In this document: positions 29,729 through 38,219 of the stretch, one piece after another | Layout: each line of letters starts with the position of its first letter | How positions within the stretch are numbered: position 1 is the stretch's first letter | Assembly: GCF_002995745.1 (NCBI RefSeq) | Contig: NZ_PVXQ01000007.1 | Coordinates: 1 to 64,000 of the forward strand | Direction of reading: 5' to 3' | DNA length: 64,000 nt | Origin: Clostridium vincentii | GTDB taxonomy: Bacteria > Bacillota > Clostridia > Clostridiales > Clostridiaceae | Translations under genes and position numbers: made by a program | The notes under the pieces: generated by a model | What the model was told of the DNA's origin: nothing | Databases searched by the model: none | What the model saw: the letters and a program-made list of their open reading frames with translations, nothing else

Positions 29729-32111
29729 AGAATATATAAAAAATAATATCCTTGTAATTGATGGAGGCATGGGGACCATGCTTCAAGTAAAAGGGCTAAA
29801 ACTTGGAGAAACTCCAGAAGTGTTTAACATAGAAGAGGCAGAAATAATAAAAGATATTCATAAAGATTACATAGAAAATGGTGCTATGGTTCTTACTACT
29901 AATACCTTTGGAGCAAATGAATTAAAACTTGAACATTGTGAATACAGTGTTGAGAAAATAATTGATGCAGCTATAAATATAGCTAAGGAAGCAAGAGAAG
30001 ATAAAAAGATATATATAGCTTTAGATATTGGACCAATAGGGCAACTTTTAGAACCTATGGGAACATTGAGTTTCGAAAGAGCCTATGAAATATTTAAAAG
30101 ACAAATTGTTCAAGGTGTTAAATCAGGGGCTGATTTAATTATTATAGAAACAATGACAGATTTATATGAGGCTAAAGCTGCGGTACTTGCAGCAAAAGAA
30201 AATTCAAACCTTCCTATACTATGTACAATGTCATTTGAGGAAAATGGAAGAACTTTTACAGGCTGTACTCCAGAAAGTATGGCAGTAGTTCTAGAAGGAT
30301 TGGGTGCAGATGCGGTAGGAGTTAATTGCTCTTTAGGACCTAAGGAGTTATTACCAATAATAAAAAGAATAGTAGCAGCTACTAATATACCTGTAATGGC
30401 ACAGCCTAATGCTGGATTACCTGAATTGCGATTGGGGAAAACTATATTTAATGTTACTCCGGAAGAATTTGCATATTGGGTAGAAAAGTTTGTTTGCGAA
30501 GGGGTTAGTATTATAGGCGGATGCTGTGGTACTACACCAGAGTTTATCAAAAAACTTAGGGCGATAGCAGATAATAACAAGAGGCTTAAGAGAGATAAAA
30601 TAACATATTCTTGTATTTGTACTCCTTCAAATATGCTAAAAATAGAAGGGGTAAAGATAGTTGGCGAAAGAATAAACCCTACAGGTAAAAAGTTATTTCA
30701 GCAGGCTTTAAAGGATAATAACTTAGATTATATTTTAAAGCAAGCAATAGATCAGGTAGAAGCTGGGGCTGATTTGTTAGATATTAATGTTGGATTACCT
30801 CAAATAGATGAAAAGGAAATGATGATTAAAGTAATCAAGGAAATTCAAGGAATTATGGATGTACCTCTTCAAATAGATTCATCAGACCCTGAAATTTTAG
30901 AGGCAGCATTAAGAATATATAATGGGAAGGCATGTGTTAACTCAGTAAATGGAGAAGACGAAGTTTTAGATAAAATACTTCCTATTATTAAAAAATATGG
31001 AGCAAGTGTAGTTGGACTAACTTTAGATAAGCGAGGAATTCCCCCTACTGCTAAGGAAAGATTTGAAATTGCAGAAAAGATAGTAAATAAAGCAAAGGAA
31101 TATGGAATAGATAAGAAAGATGTATTTATAGATTGTTTGGTCCTAACAGCATCTGCGCAACAAGCAGAAGTTCAAGAAACATTAAAGGCAGTGAGACGAG
31201 TTCATGATGAATTAGGAGTTAAAACTCTACTTGGAGTTTCTAATATATCTTTTGGACTTCCGTGTAGAGATCTTATAAATGAAACTTTTCTAGCAGCCGC
31301 ACTTGCTAATGGATTGGATTTACCTATTATGAATCCTAATAGTACAGGAATGATGGATGTAGTTAATTCTTATAAAGTATTAGCTAATATTGATAAGGGT
31401 TCAGCAAATTTCATTTCTATCTATGGTGGAGCAAAGGTAGATAGAAGTGTCAGATTTAAATCTGGTAAAAATGATAATAATTCTACTGATGAAAGGGATC
31501 TAAAATACATAGTTATAAAGGGATTAAGAGATGAAGCAGCAGGAGAAACTAAGGAACTACTAAAAACAAATACTGAACTTGAAATAGTTAATAAACTCCT
31601 AATTCCTGCATTAGATGAAGTAGGTAAAAAGTTTGAAACGGGAGAAATTTTTCTTCCACAGCTTATACAATCGGCTGAAACTGTAAAAAAGGCCTTTGAA
31701 GTTATAAAAGCAAGTCTTATATTAAATAATTCTGCTAGTATTTCAAAAGGAAAAATAATTTTAGCTACAGTTCAGGGAGATATACATGATATAGGAAAAA
31801 ATATAGTTAAGGTTATCCTTGAAAATTATGGGTATGAGATAATAGATCTTGGCAAAGATGTTCCCGTTGGGACGGTAGTAGATGCAGCATTAAAAAATAA
31901 CGTGGGATTAGTTGGACTAAGTGCACTAATGACAACCACTTTAAAGAGTATGGCAGAAACTATAAGATCCCTAGAGGAAAATGGATACAAAGGAAAAGTA
32001 TTTGTTGGTGGAGCAGTTTTAACTCCTGAATACGCAAAGGAAATAGGAGCAGATTATTATGCTAAGGATGCAAAGGAAGCTGTTGAAGTCGCAAGGCAAA
32101 TATTTAATTAA
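29718..32111 (+). CDS. metH: Cobalamin-dependent methionine synthase (MetH), lacking the activation domain
   Basis: Transfers a methyl group from methyltetrahydrofolate to homocysteine via cobalamin. Domain order: homocysteine-binding barrel (about 1-290; zinc cysteines in GVNCSLG and GGCCGTTPE), pterin-binding barrel (about 310-570; VGERINPTGKK), then cap and B12-binding domain (about 590-797; GDIHDIGKNI gives the cobalt-ligating His). It ends there, at about 797 residues against roughly 1,200 for full-length MetH. GTG at 29718 is preferred because AGAGAGGGG sits just upstream; the in-frame ATG at 29682 lies within the previous gene and has no ribosome site. Confidence 0.95.
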   Translation: MDLREYIKNNILVIDGGMGTMLQVKGLKLGETPEVFNIEEAEIIKDIHKDYIENGAMVLTTNTFGANELKLEHCEYSVEKIIDAAINIAKEAREDKKIYIALDIGPIGQLLEPMGTLSFERAYEIFKRQIVQGVKSGADLIIIETMTDLYEAKAAVLAAKENSNLPILCTMSFEENGRTFTGCTPESMAVVLEGLGADAVGVNCSLGPKELLPIIKRIVAATNIPVMAQPNAGLPELRLGKTIFNVTPEEFAYWVEKFVCEGVSIIGGCCGTTPEFIKKLRAIADNNKRLKRDKITYSCICTPSNMLKIEGVKIVGERINPTGKKLFQQALKDNNLDYILKQAIDQVEAGADLLDINVGLPQIDEKEMMIKVIKEIQGIMDVPLQIDSSDPEILEAALRIYNGKACVNSVNGEDEVLDKILPIIKKYGASVVGLTLDKRGIPPTAKERFEIAEKIVNKAKEYGIDKKDVFIDCLVLTASAQQAEVQETLKAVRRVHDELGVKTLLGVSNISFGLPCRDLINETFLAAALANGLDLPIMNPNSTGMMDVVNSYKVLANIDKGSANFISIYGGAKVDRSVRFKSGKNDNNSTDERDLKYIVIKGLRDEAAGETKELLKTNTELEIVNKLLIPALDEVGKKFETGEIFLPQLIQSAETVKKAFEVIKASLILNNSASISKGKIILATVQGDIHDIGKNIVKVILENYGYEIIDLGKDVPVGTVVDAALKNNVGLVGLSALMTTTLKSMAETIRSLEENGYKGKVFVGGAVLTPEYAKEIGADYYAKDAKEAVEVARQIFN

Positions 32112-32128
32112 TTAAATATAACTTTACT

Positions 32129-32173
32129 AGGCTGTTTTAAGGGGATTAGATTCACTTTAAAACAGCCTTTTTT
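32129..32173 (+). terminator. Terminator of the luxS-metH operon
   Basis: AGGCTGTTTTAA pairs with TTTAAAACAGCCT around a 16-base loop, followed by a T-run. Confidence 0.85.
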
Positions 32174-32186
32174 ATTTACAAAAAAC

Positions 32187-32215
32187 TTTACATGCGTGTA
32201 CATATTTGGTATGCT
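32187..32215 (+). promoter_or_regulatory. Promoter with overlapping inverted repeat (candidate NiaR operator)
   Basis: TTTACA (32187-32192), a 17-base spacer and TATGCT (32210-32215) form a good promoter. TACATGCGTGTA (32189-32200), a 10/12 palindrome, overlaps the -35 and spacer, where a repressor would block polymerase. NiaR is a guess from the niacin-transporter-like gene downstream. Confidence 0.5.
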
Positions 32216-32248
32216 AGTGTATATTCATCGTAAAGAGGGGGCATATAA

Positions 32249-32776
32249 ATGAACAGTAGAACAAAACAAATGGTATATGCAGCATTATTAACTGCATTAG
32301 CAATTATTATTCCAATACAATTTTCTTTTTTAAGAGTTTATTTTCCACCATTTAGTGCTACATTAGCATCGCATGTGCCTATGTTTATGGCGATGTTTAT
32401 TTCACCATTTGTGGCAATAATTGTTGGGGTCGGATCAACTTTAGGATTTTTCCTTACAGGACTACCTTTGCCAATAGTAGTAAGAGCTGCTACACATATT
32501 TTAGTTGGATATATTGGGGCTAAAATAATTCAAAAAAATAAAAATTATGTTAAAGCGGTAGTAATTACGGCTCCTATACATGGACTAGCCGAAGCTTTAG
32601 TCGTAATACCTTTTGTAGGATTTGCTGATTATAAATTTTTAGTTTTTATGGCTGGTTTCATAATAATACATCATACTGTTGATGCTATAATTTCTTTCGT
32701 TATAATTAAAGCGTTAGCCAGAGCTAGAAGGAAAAGTATATATAACACTTTCTTAGAAGTTAAAGAAGCAGCGTAA
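32249..32776 (+). CDS. niaX: ECF transporter S component, probably niacin (NiaX-like)
   Basis: A 175-residue integral membrane protein with about six helices, the size of an ECF substrate-capture subunit. Conserved stretches such as SATLASHVPMFMAMFISPFV and VGSTLGFFLTGLPL resemble NiaX niacin-specific S components as I remember them. It has no ATPase or T component beside it and would share the general ECF module elsewhere. Substrate assignment is tentative. Confidence 0.65.
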   Translation: MNSRTKQMVYAALLTALAIIIPIQFSFLRVYFPPFSATLASHVPMFMAMFISPFVAIIVGVGSTLGFFLTGLPLPIVVRAATHILVGYIGAKIIQKNKNYVKAVVITAPIHGLAEALVVIPFVGFADYKFLVFMAGFIIIHHTVDAIISFVIIKALARARRKSIYNTFLEVKEAA

Positions 32777-32794
32777 ATAAATATTGTAGGAGCT

Positions 32795-32830
32795 AAATCA
32801 GGAGTATAAAAGTATACTCCTGATTTTTTT
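32795..32830 (+). terminator. Intrinsic terminator
   Basis: AAATCAGGAGTATA / TATACTCCTGATTT with an AAAG loop and a seven-T run. Confidence 0.9.
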
Positions 32831-32917
32831 ATATTTGGAGTATATATTAAATAGCCTTTATATTATTGAGAATTAGGGCTATAATAAGAGTATGATACTA
32901 AGAGATAGAGGTAAAAT

Positions 32918-35212
32918 ATGAAGAAGAATATGCGAGAAGAAAAAGAAATTTTAATAGAAAAAAGAGAACTTATCAAAGAAGAAATTCAGGAGAAACAGTC
33001 GAATATAAATGCAATAGAACAAAAGGTTAAGAATATTAGTAGGGAATCAGGAGGTGGATATAGTGAAGAAAAGGAAACTACTGATAAGGTTTATGAAGTT
33101 CTAACTAGAGAAATTACTAGTTATGAAGACGTGTTAAAGGAACCTTATTTTGGTAGAGTAGATTTTAGAGAACATAGAGGATTAGAAGAAAGTATATACA
33201 TAGGCAAAAAAGGAATAAGTAATGTTAAAAAGGGTGAAGAGGTTGTAGTAGATTGGAGAGCTCCTGTTGCAGACCTTTATTATAGTGGAACAGGAGGAGA
33301 AGCCTTTTATAAAGCACCAAATAGAATTATTGAAGGTGAACTGAGCCTTAAAAGAAAATTTTTATTTAATGACGAGGAAATAGAGAAGGTTTTTGATGAG
33401 GGAATTAATGAACTTATGATCAACGGAGAAGCTGGTCAAGGATTAATTGATGAACTGTTGAAAGTTAATCTAGAGGAGAGCCGAGGTAAAAAACTTAGAG
33501 AGGTAGTTGCAACAATCCAAAAAGAACAAAATGAAATTATAAGGTGGCCTAAAAATCTGCCTATTATTGTTCAAGGTTCTGCAGGATCTGGAAAAACTAC
33601 CATTGCCCTACATAGACTTGCTTATTTAATTTATAGGTATAGAGAAACTATGGAAGGTAAAGATATACTTGTACTTGCACCAAACAAATTGTTTCTAGAT
33701 TATATTTCAGATATTCTTCCAAGCCTTGGGGCATCTCAAGTTGAGCAAGATACATTTGAGGAGTTAGTATTATCTAAGCTTAAAATAAAAAGCAAGATAT
33801 ATAATAAGGATGAAAAGCTTAAAAGTATAATGGAAGAAAAAGATGAAGATAAGAAAAAACTTATAGTAGATTCAAGTGAAATAAAGGGTAAGTTAATCTA
33901 TAAAGCTATGATAGATAGATATATTACTTTGGTTGAAAGCAAAGAATTAGATATCGAAGATATAATTGTAGCAAATGAGGTACTATTTAGTAAAAAAGAA
34001 ATACTTAGATTATATTTGAAGGATTTAAAATCGTACCCAATTAATAAAAGAAAAGATGAGATTAAAAGATATCTTAATCTTAAAATAAAAGAACGGGTAA
34101 ACGTACTGCTTTATAAAACAGATCTTCAGTGGGATATTAAAATAAAAGAAGTAAGACTAAGCGGTGAAGATTCAAAGGAGAGACGAGAAGCGCTAATTGC
34201 GGTGTATGATGAGAGAGATAAGATAAAAAATGATATTTCTAAAAATGCAAAAAAGCAATTAAATCTATATTTCAAAAATTGGAGAGGAATAGGATCAAAA
34301 GATATTTATTATAACTTCTTTAATGATGAAGAATTATTTTCTATAGCAACTGATAATGAAATCCCTGATGACTTATATAAATTTATGAGGGACGAGTTTA
34401 ATGAAAATTATGAGAATAACATTATAGATGAGGATGATTTGCCTACTCTTTTATATATAAGAATTATCCTTGAAGGAATAGCAGAATCAGAAAAATTTGA
34501 ACATATAGTAGTAGATGAAGCTCAAGATTATAGTCCTTTCCAAGTTTTTCTTGTAAATATGATTGCTAAGAGGAATTCTTTAACTTTAGTTGGGGATTTG
34601 GCTCAAGGGATATATTACTATAAGGGAATAAAAACTTGGGATGATATTACATTAGGATTGTTTAACGGAGAGGCAACGTATGTTCAATTAACTCAAAGTT
34701 ACAGATCAACTGTTGAAATTATAGAGCTTGCACAGGGTGCATTAAATGCACAGAATCTTGGACTTAAAAATGCTAAGCCTGTATTAAGACATGGAGAGAA
34801 ACCTTATATTAAAAAGGTTAGTCATGAGGATGAATATCCTAAGACTATTGATGAAATAATAGATGAAGTTAAAAATAAGGAAAAAAGTACTGTGGCTATT
34901 ATAACTAAAAATAGCGAGGAAGCTTTAATATTAGATAAAATTCTAAAAAAGAAGAGTAAATATTCCTTTGAATTAATTAAGGGAAAAGAGAAGGAAGTTC
35001 AAAAAGAATTAATAATAATTCCTTCATATTTAACTAAAGGATTAGAATTTGATGCAACTATTATATTTAATCCAAGCACAGAAACTTATGGAGACAATTT
35101 ATTAGATCAAAGGTTATTATATGTCTCTTTAACTAGAGCTCTTCATTTGGAATATGTTATTGAAAAAGATAATATTACGACTTTACTAGAACCTTATAAT
35201 GTAAAGGGCTAA
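32918..35212 (+). CDS. helD: HelD-like UvrD/Rep superfamily ATPase (RNA polymerase recycling factor)
   Basis: A 764-residue SF1 ATPase. An N-terminal coiled coil (about 1-70) is followed by a HelD-specific region (YFGRVDFREHRG, VVVDWRAPVADLYY), Walker A VQGSAGSGKTT (about 218-228), Walker B VVDEAQDYSPFQ (about 529-540) and the SF1 motifs LVGDLAQGIY and LTQSYRST. The N-terminal arm that enters the RNA polymerase channel, and the WRAP motif, mark HelD rather than a DNA-repair helicase. It removes stalled polymerase from DNA. The ribosome site is GAGGT. Confidence 0.88.
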   Translation: MKKNMREEKEILIEKRELIKEEIQEKQSNINAIEQKVKNISRESGGGYSEEKETTDKVYEVLTREITSYEDVLKEPYFGRVDFREHRGLEESIYIGKKGISNVKKGEEVVVDWRAPVADLYYSGTGGEAFYKAPNRIIEGELSLKRKFLFNDEEIEKVFDEGINELMINGEAGQGLIDELLKVNLEESRGKKLREVVATIQKEQNEIIRWPKNLPIIVQGSAGSGKTTIALHRLAYLIYRYRETMEGKDILVLAPNKLFLDYISDILPSLGASQVEQDTFEELVLSKLKIKSKIYNKDEKLKSIMEEKDEDKKKLIVDSSEIKGKLIYKAMIDRYITLVESKELDIEDIIVANEVLFSKKEILRLYLKDLKSYPINKRKDEIKRYLNLKIKERVNVLLYKTDLQWDIKIKEVRLSGEDSKERREALIAVYDERDKIKNDISKNAKKQLNLYFKNWRGIGSKDIYYNFFNDEELFSIATDNEIPDDLYKFMRDEFNENYENNIIDEDDLPTLLYIRIILEGIAESEKFEHIVVDEAQDYSPFQVFLVNMIAKRNSLTLVGDLAQGIYYYKGIKTWDDITLGLFNGEATYVQLTQSYRSTVEIIELAQGALNAQNLGLKNAKPVLRHGEKPYIKKVSHEDEYPKTIDEIIDEVKNKEKSTVAIITKNSEEALILDKILKKKSKYSFELIKGKEKEVQKELIIIPSYLTKGLEFDATIIFNPSTETYGDNLLDQRLLYVSLTRALHLEYVIEKDNITTLLEPYNVKG

Positions 35213-35283
35213 AATTCTTGTAATAAAGAATTCATACTAGTATAATAAAGATTATAAGATAATTGGTATTTGGAGGTAAAGAT

Positions 35284-36459
35284 ATGACAGCTGAAAAGTT
35301 AAAGGATAATATTTACTCGGTAGGAGTAAAGGACCCAGGATTAAGAGTTTTTGATATTATAATGGAAACTAAAAGAGGAACTACATATAATTCATATGTA
35401 ATTAATGATGAAAAAGTAGCTCTAGTGGATATTTGCAAAAATGGATTCTATGATGAATTTAAAGGTAATTTAAAGGAAGTTATAGGAAATAAAAAGTTAG
35501 ATTATGTTATAGTTCAACATACAGAGCTAGATCATAGTGGAACAATAAAGATGTTAATTAAAGATTATCCAGAGATTATTGTTGTAGGAACAAGAAGTGC
35601 TTTAAGCTTTTTGGACAATATAATAAATGAATCGTTTAATAGATTAGAGGCAAAAGAAGAATTAAATTTAGGTAATACAACATTACAATTTATTGCAGCA
35701 CCAAATTTACATTGGCCTGATACTATGTTTACATATATAAAGGAAAAGAATGTATTATTTACTTGTGATTTTACTGGATGTCACTATTGTCCAGAAAAGT
35801 CAATTGAAGAAGTAGGAGCAGAGGAATATTTTGAGGAAATGAAGTATTATTTTGAATGTATAATGGGACCTTTTAAGCCATTTGTACAAAAAGGCCTTGA
35901 AAAAATAAAGAATTTAGATATAGATATTATGGCTCCTAGCCATGGACCGATTCATAGGGGTGAAAGTGTAGCTAAAGCATTAAAGTTATATGAAGAATGG
36001 GCTATAATAGAACCAGTGAATCCTAAGAAAGTGGAAATATTTTATATAACAGCCTATAAAAACACAGGCGATATGGCTAATTACTTAAAGAAGAAGATAG
36101 AAGAAAAGGGATTTGAGGCAGGAGTTCATGAAATAACTTCCATGCCTATAGAAGAAGCTATAAAGTTAATCGAAAAGGCTAAGGGATTGATGATTGGTTC
36201 TCCAACAATAAATTCTGATGCAGTTAAACCAGCGTGGGATTTACTATCTTTAGTTAACCCTGTCATTAACAGAGGAAAGGCAGCAATGGCCTTTGGTTCT
36301 TATGGATGGAGTGGTGAAGGTGTACCTATGCTAACAGATAGACTTAAATCTTTAAAGTTTAAAATTGTAGAAGGTGGATTAAAGTTTAAATTTGTACCAT
36401 CTGAAGAAGATTATAAAAGAGCTGATGAAATGGTTGAAGATTTTATAAAGTTAATGTAG
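35284..36459 (+). CDS. fprA: Flavodiiron protein (A-type flavoprotein, FprA)
   Basis: A 391-residue protein: an N-terminal metallo-beta-lactamase-like diiron domain (about 1-245) with ligands in HTELDHSG (about 79-86), [16 protein letters not shown] and SHGPIHRG, followed by a flavodoxin domain (about 250-390; [12 protein letters not shown] and the [12 protein letters not shown] loop). It reduces O2 to water (or NO to N2O), protecting anaerobes. ATG at 35284 follows GGAGGT; an earlier in-frame start lacks one. No rubredoxin is fused or adjacent. Confidence 0.93.
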   Translation: MTAEKLKDNIYSVGVKDPGLRVFDIIMETKRGTTYNSYVINDEKVALVDICKNGFYDEFKGNLKEVIGNKKLDYVIVQHTELDHSGTIKMLIKDYPEIIVVGTRSALSFLDNIINESFNRLEAKEELNLGNTTLQFIAAPNLHWPDTMFTYIKEKNVLFTCDFTGCHYCPEKSIEEVGAEEYFEEMKYYFECIMGPFKPFVQKGLEKIKNLDIDIMAPSHGPIHRGESVAKALKLYEEWAIIEPVNPKKVEIFYITAYKNTGDMANYLKKKIEEKGFEAGVHEITSMPIEEAIKLIEKAKGLMIGSPTINSDAVKPAWDLLSLVNPVINRGKAAMAFGSYGWSGEGVPMLTDRLKSLKFKIVEGGLKFKFVPSEEDYKRADEMVEDFIKLM

Positions 36460-36469
36460 AATATATTTT

Positions 36470-36506
36470 AATAAGACACTTATTTAGAATAAGTGTCTTA
36501 TTATTT
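36470..36506 (+). terminator. Intrinsic terminator
   Basis: A perfect 15-bp stem, AATAAGACACTTATT and its complement, with a TAG loop; the following T-tract is short. Confidence 0.65.
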
Positions 36507-36542
36507 GAAAAATTTATAAATTTATATAAAGAGGTGAAATTA

Positions 36543-36800
36543 ATGGAAGAAAATGAAAAAGAGGAAAAACAAATAATGTCTTTTAAAGATGAGGATGGAA
36601 ATAAAGTAGATCTTGAAGCAATAGCTAGAATATTTGTTGAGGAAACGGAATATGTTTTATTAGCACCTTTAGATGAAGAAAGTGAAGATGTATTTGCTTT
36701 TAGAATAGATATTGTTGATGAAAAAGAAGAATTAAATCTTGTTGAAGATGATAAAGAATTCGAAAGAGTAACAAAGGAATATAAGAAGCTTTTATATTAA
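36543..36800 (+). CDS. DUF1292 family protein (85 aa)
   Basis: A small acidic cytoplasmic protein whose FKDEDGNKVDLEAIARIF and YVLLAPLDEESEDVFAFRID blocks match DUF1292, a short beta-rich family common in clostridia and often near cell-cycle or tRNA-processing genes. ATG at 36543 has GAGGTGA seven bases upstream, better than the earlier in-frame ATG. Fourteen bases separate it from the next gene, so they are probably cotranscribed. Function unknown. Confidence 0.8.
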   Translation: MEENEKEEKQIMSFKDEDGNKVDLEAIARIFVEETEYVLLAPLDEESEDVFAFRIDIVDEKEELNLVEDDKEFERVTKEYKKLLY

Positions 36801-36814
36801 GGAGTTGTGAAATC

Positions 36815-37210
36815 ATGGAAGTTACAGAAATAATGAATTTTCTAGAAGATAATGGATTATCAGAAATAAAAGAGTTAAAAGTCAAAGAGGATTTTATTGT
36901 TATAAAATGCTATTATGATTTTGACAAAGAGGAGATATCCGCAGCAAGAGCGTATTCTAATGAAGAAAGCGATGCTGAAGAAGAAAGTGATGAATGGTAT
37001 AAGGATTGGTTTTTTTCATATTTATATGATATAGCTAAGGACAATGTAGGAGAGATATTAGAGGAGACTGAAGAAGAGTTTGAAGTCTCGAGTATGTATA
37101 AAGTATTGGATAATGAAGCAAGTAGTTCAGAGTACGTTAAGTTTATTACTATATTTTGTAATGATACCTTTGAAGGTGATTTAGAAGACGTATTAAAGGA
37201 TTACATTTAA
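36815..37210 (+). CDS. Hypothetical acidic protein (131 aa)
   Basis: ATG at 36815 with an AAGGAGT ribosome site. The product is strongly acidic, with a run of Glu/Asp/Ser near residues 47-60 and aromatic-rich segments (WYKDWFFSYLYDIAKD). It has no signal peptide or membrane helix. It probably shares a transcript with the DUF1292 gene. The pattern suggests a compact alpha/beta domain with an acidic loop. I do not recognise it. Confidence 0.65.
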   Translation: MEVTEIMNFLEDNGLSEIKELKVKEDFIVIKCYYDFDKEEISAARAYSNEESDAEEESDEWYKDWFFSYLYDIAKDNVGEILEETEEEFEVSSMYKVLDNEASSSEYVKFITIFCNDTFEGDLEDVLKDYI

Positions 37211-37224
37211 CCTTATAATTTCCA

Positions 37225-37252
37225 TTGCAATATGAATACCTTGTGCTATAAT
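37225..37252 (+). promoter_or_regulatory. Promoter of 6S RNA
   Basis: TTGCAA (37225-37230), a 16-base spacer and a perfect TATAAT (37247-37252), predicting a start at about 37259. Confidence 0.7.
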
Positions 37253-37259
37253 ATAAACA

Positions 37260-37445
37260 TAACCTTCCTGAGATGTGCGCATAGTTTAATATGTTCAACC
37301 TACATAATTGATTCGGGATTCGCAAAACTTTTGCTGATGTCGTGCTTCCATTTTATGATGAAGAAGGCTGACGTAAGATGAGCTTAACCCACCTGCTAAC
37401 AGCGGGTATGGATTTTTAAACAAACGGCATTTTGGGAAATATATG
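37260..37445 (+). ncRNA. ssrS: 6S RNA (RNA polymerase regulator)
   Basis: The closing stem pairs TTCCTGAGATG (37265-37275) with CATTTTGGGAA (37428-37438) over 11 consecutive pairs including G-U. The CTGAGATG-TGCGCA start closely resembles the CTGAGATG-TTCGCA start of E. coli 6S RNA. Length (about 180 nt), a long irregular hairpin with an open centre (near GCTGATGTCG and GCTGACGTAAG), a promoter before it and a terminator after it all fit. 6S RNA mimics an open promoter and sequesters the main-sigma RNA polymerase in stationary phase. Ends are approximate. Confidence 0.88.
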
Positions 37446-37452
37446 TATATAA

Positions 37453-37482
37453 GACCTCAATATTTTATATTGAGGTTTTTTT
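37453..37482 (+). terminator. Terminator of 6S RNA
   Basis: ACCTCAATA / TATTGAGGT hairpin followed by seven Ts. Confidence 0.85.
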
Positions 37483-37520
37483 GCTGTTGTATAACTATGC
37501 ATCATATTTACATGACTACA

Positions 37521-37733
37521 TTAAGCAGAAATTTTTTCGCACTGAAAATGTTTATTTCTCTTTTTATAGCGTTTATATAGATTCTTTTGATATATATAAA
37601 CAAGCTTGTCCAAATCGGTAGAAAGTTTTATCATAAATTTGTTTGTAGGGGAAAGATAGGTTAGTAAAAAGTTTAAGAGCCTCTTTTTTCTTTTTATCCT
37701 TTTAGTTAACTGGTTTTTATACATTTTATCCAC
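37521..37733 (-). CDS. Spo0E-like aspartyl-phosphate phosphatase (70 aa)
   Basis: Contains the Spo0E family signature S-x-x-L-D-x-L-V-x-x-Y (LSTDLDKLVYIYQK, about 37-50). Members dephosphorylate Spo0A~P and delay sporulation. The N-terminal half is unusually basic (LTKRIKRKKRLLN) and lacks the usual ELR-x-x-L start, so this is a diverged member. ATG at 37733 has a strong AGAGGTGG ribosome site. It stands alone, next to 6S RNA on the opposite strand. Confidence 0.6.
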   Translation of the reverse strand: MDKMYKNQLTKRIKRKKRLLNFLLTYLSPTNKFMIKLSTDLDKLVYIYQKNLYKRYKKRNKHFQCEKISA

Positions 37734-37864
37734 CTCTTTTTACAAATTTTGTAATTCACTTAGTAAAATAATTATATCATAATGACTAATTATGTAAACT
37801 GTATTCGTTTTTCAATAAAATACAATAAATTACATAAATTATTAAAAAAATCACAGTAATATAA

Positions 37865-37978
37865 CTTAAATTAGACCTGTATGTAGATAAAGGTAAGGAA
37901 GATAAAAATAAACGCTATAAAAAAATAAAATCTTATGATTTAATGGCAAAGGTTGATAAATTGAGAGAATATAGGTAA
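37865..37978 (+). pseudogene. Possible C-terminal remnant of an unidentified gene
   Basis: An open stretch of about 37 codons without start or ribosome site, very rich in Lys and Asp/Glu and ending YDLMAKVDKLREYR before TAA 37976-37978. It starts straight after an in-frame stop. It could be a decayed gene end or chance. The rest of 37734-38013 is AT-rich with no supported feature. Confidence 0.3.
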
Positions 37979-38013
37979 AATAAGCTTATAACTTAATTAA
38001 AGGAGTTGTACTA

Positions 38014-38205
38014 ATGGACGTAGATTCAATGAAGATAGAAGCAGTAATAGAGAAGATAAATATGTTATACAATAAGAGTAAAGAGGAAGAGTTAACTACA
38101 GAGGAAAAAGAATTTCAACAAAAGTTGAAAAAAAGATATATTGATAATGTAAAACGTAATTTCAGAGGACAATTAGAGGGAATTGAGTTAAAAAAGAAAA
38201 AGTAG
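38014..38205 (+). CDS. DUF896 / UPF0291 family protein (63 aa)
   Basis: A small helical protein matching the YnzC-like DUF896 family: IEKINMLYNKSKEEELTTEE (an N-terminal helical hairpin) and the conserved tail KRYIDNVKRNFRGQL. Family members are small, widespread in Firmicutes and of unclear function. ATG at 38014 follows AAAGGAG. It lies 14 bases before hprK and is probably cotranscribed with it. Confidence 0.88.
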   Translation: MDVDSMKIEAVIEKINMLYNKSKEEELTTEEKEFQQKLKKRYIDNVKRNFRGQLEGIELKKKK

Positions 38206-38219
38206 GAGGATCTTACGAA

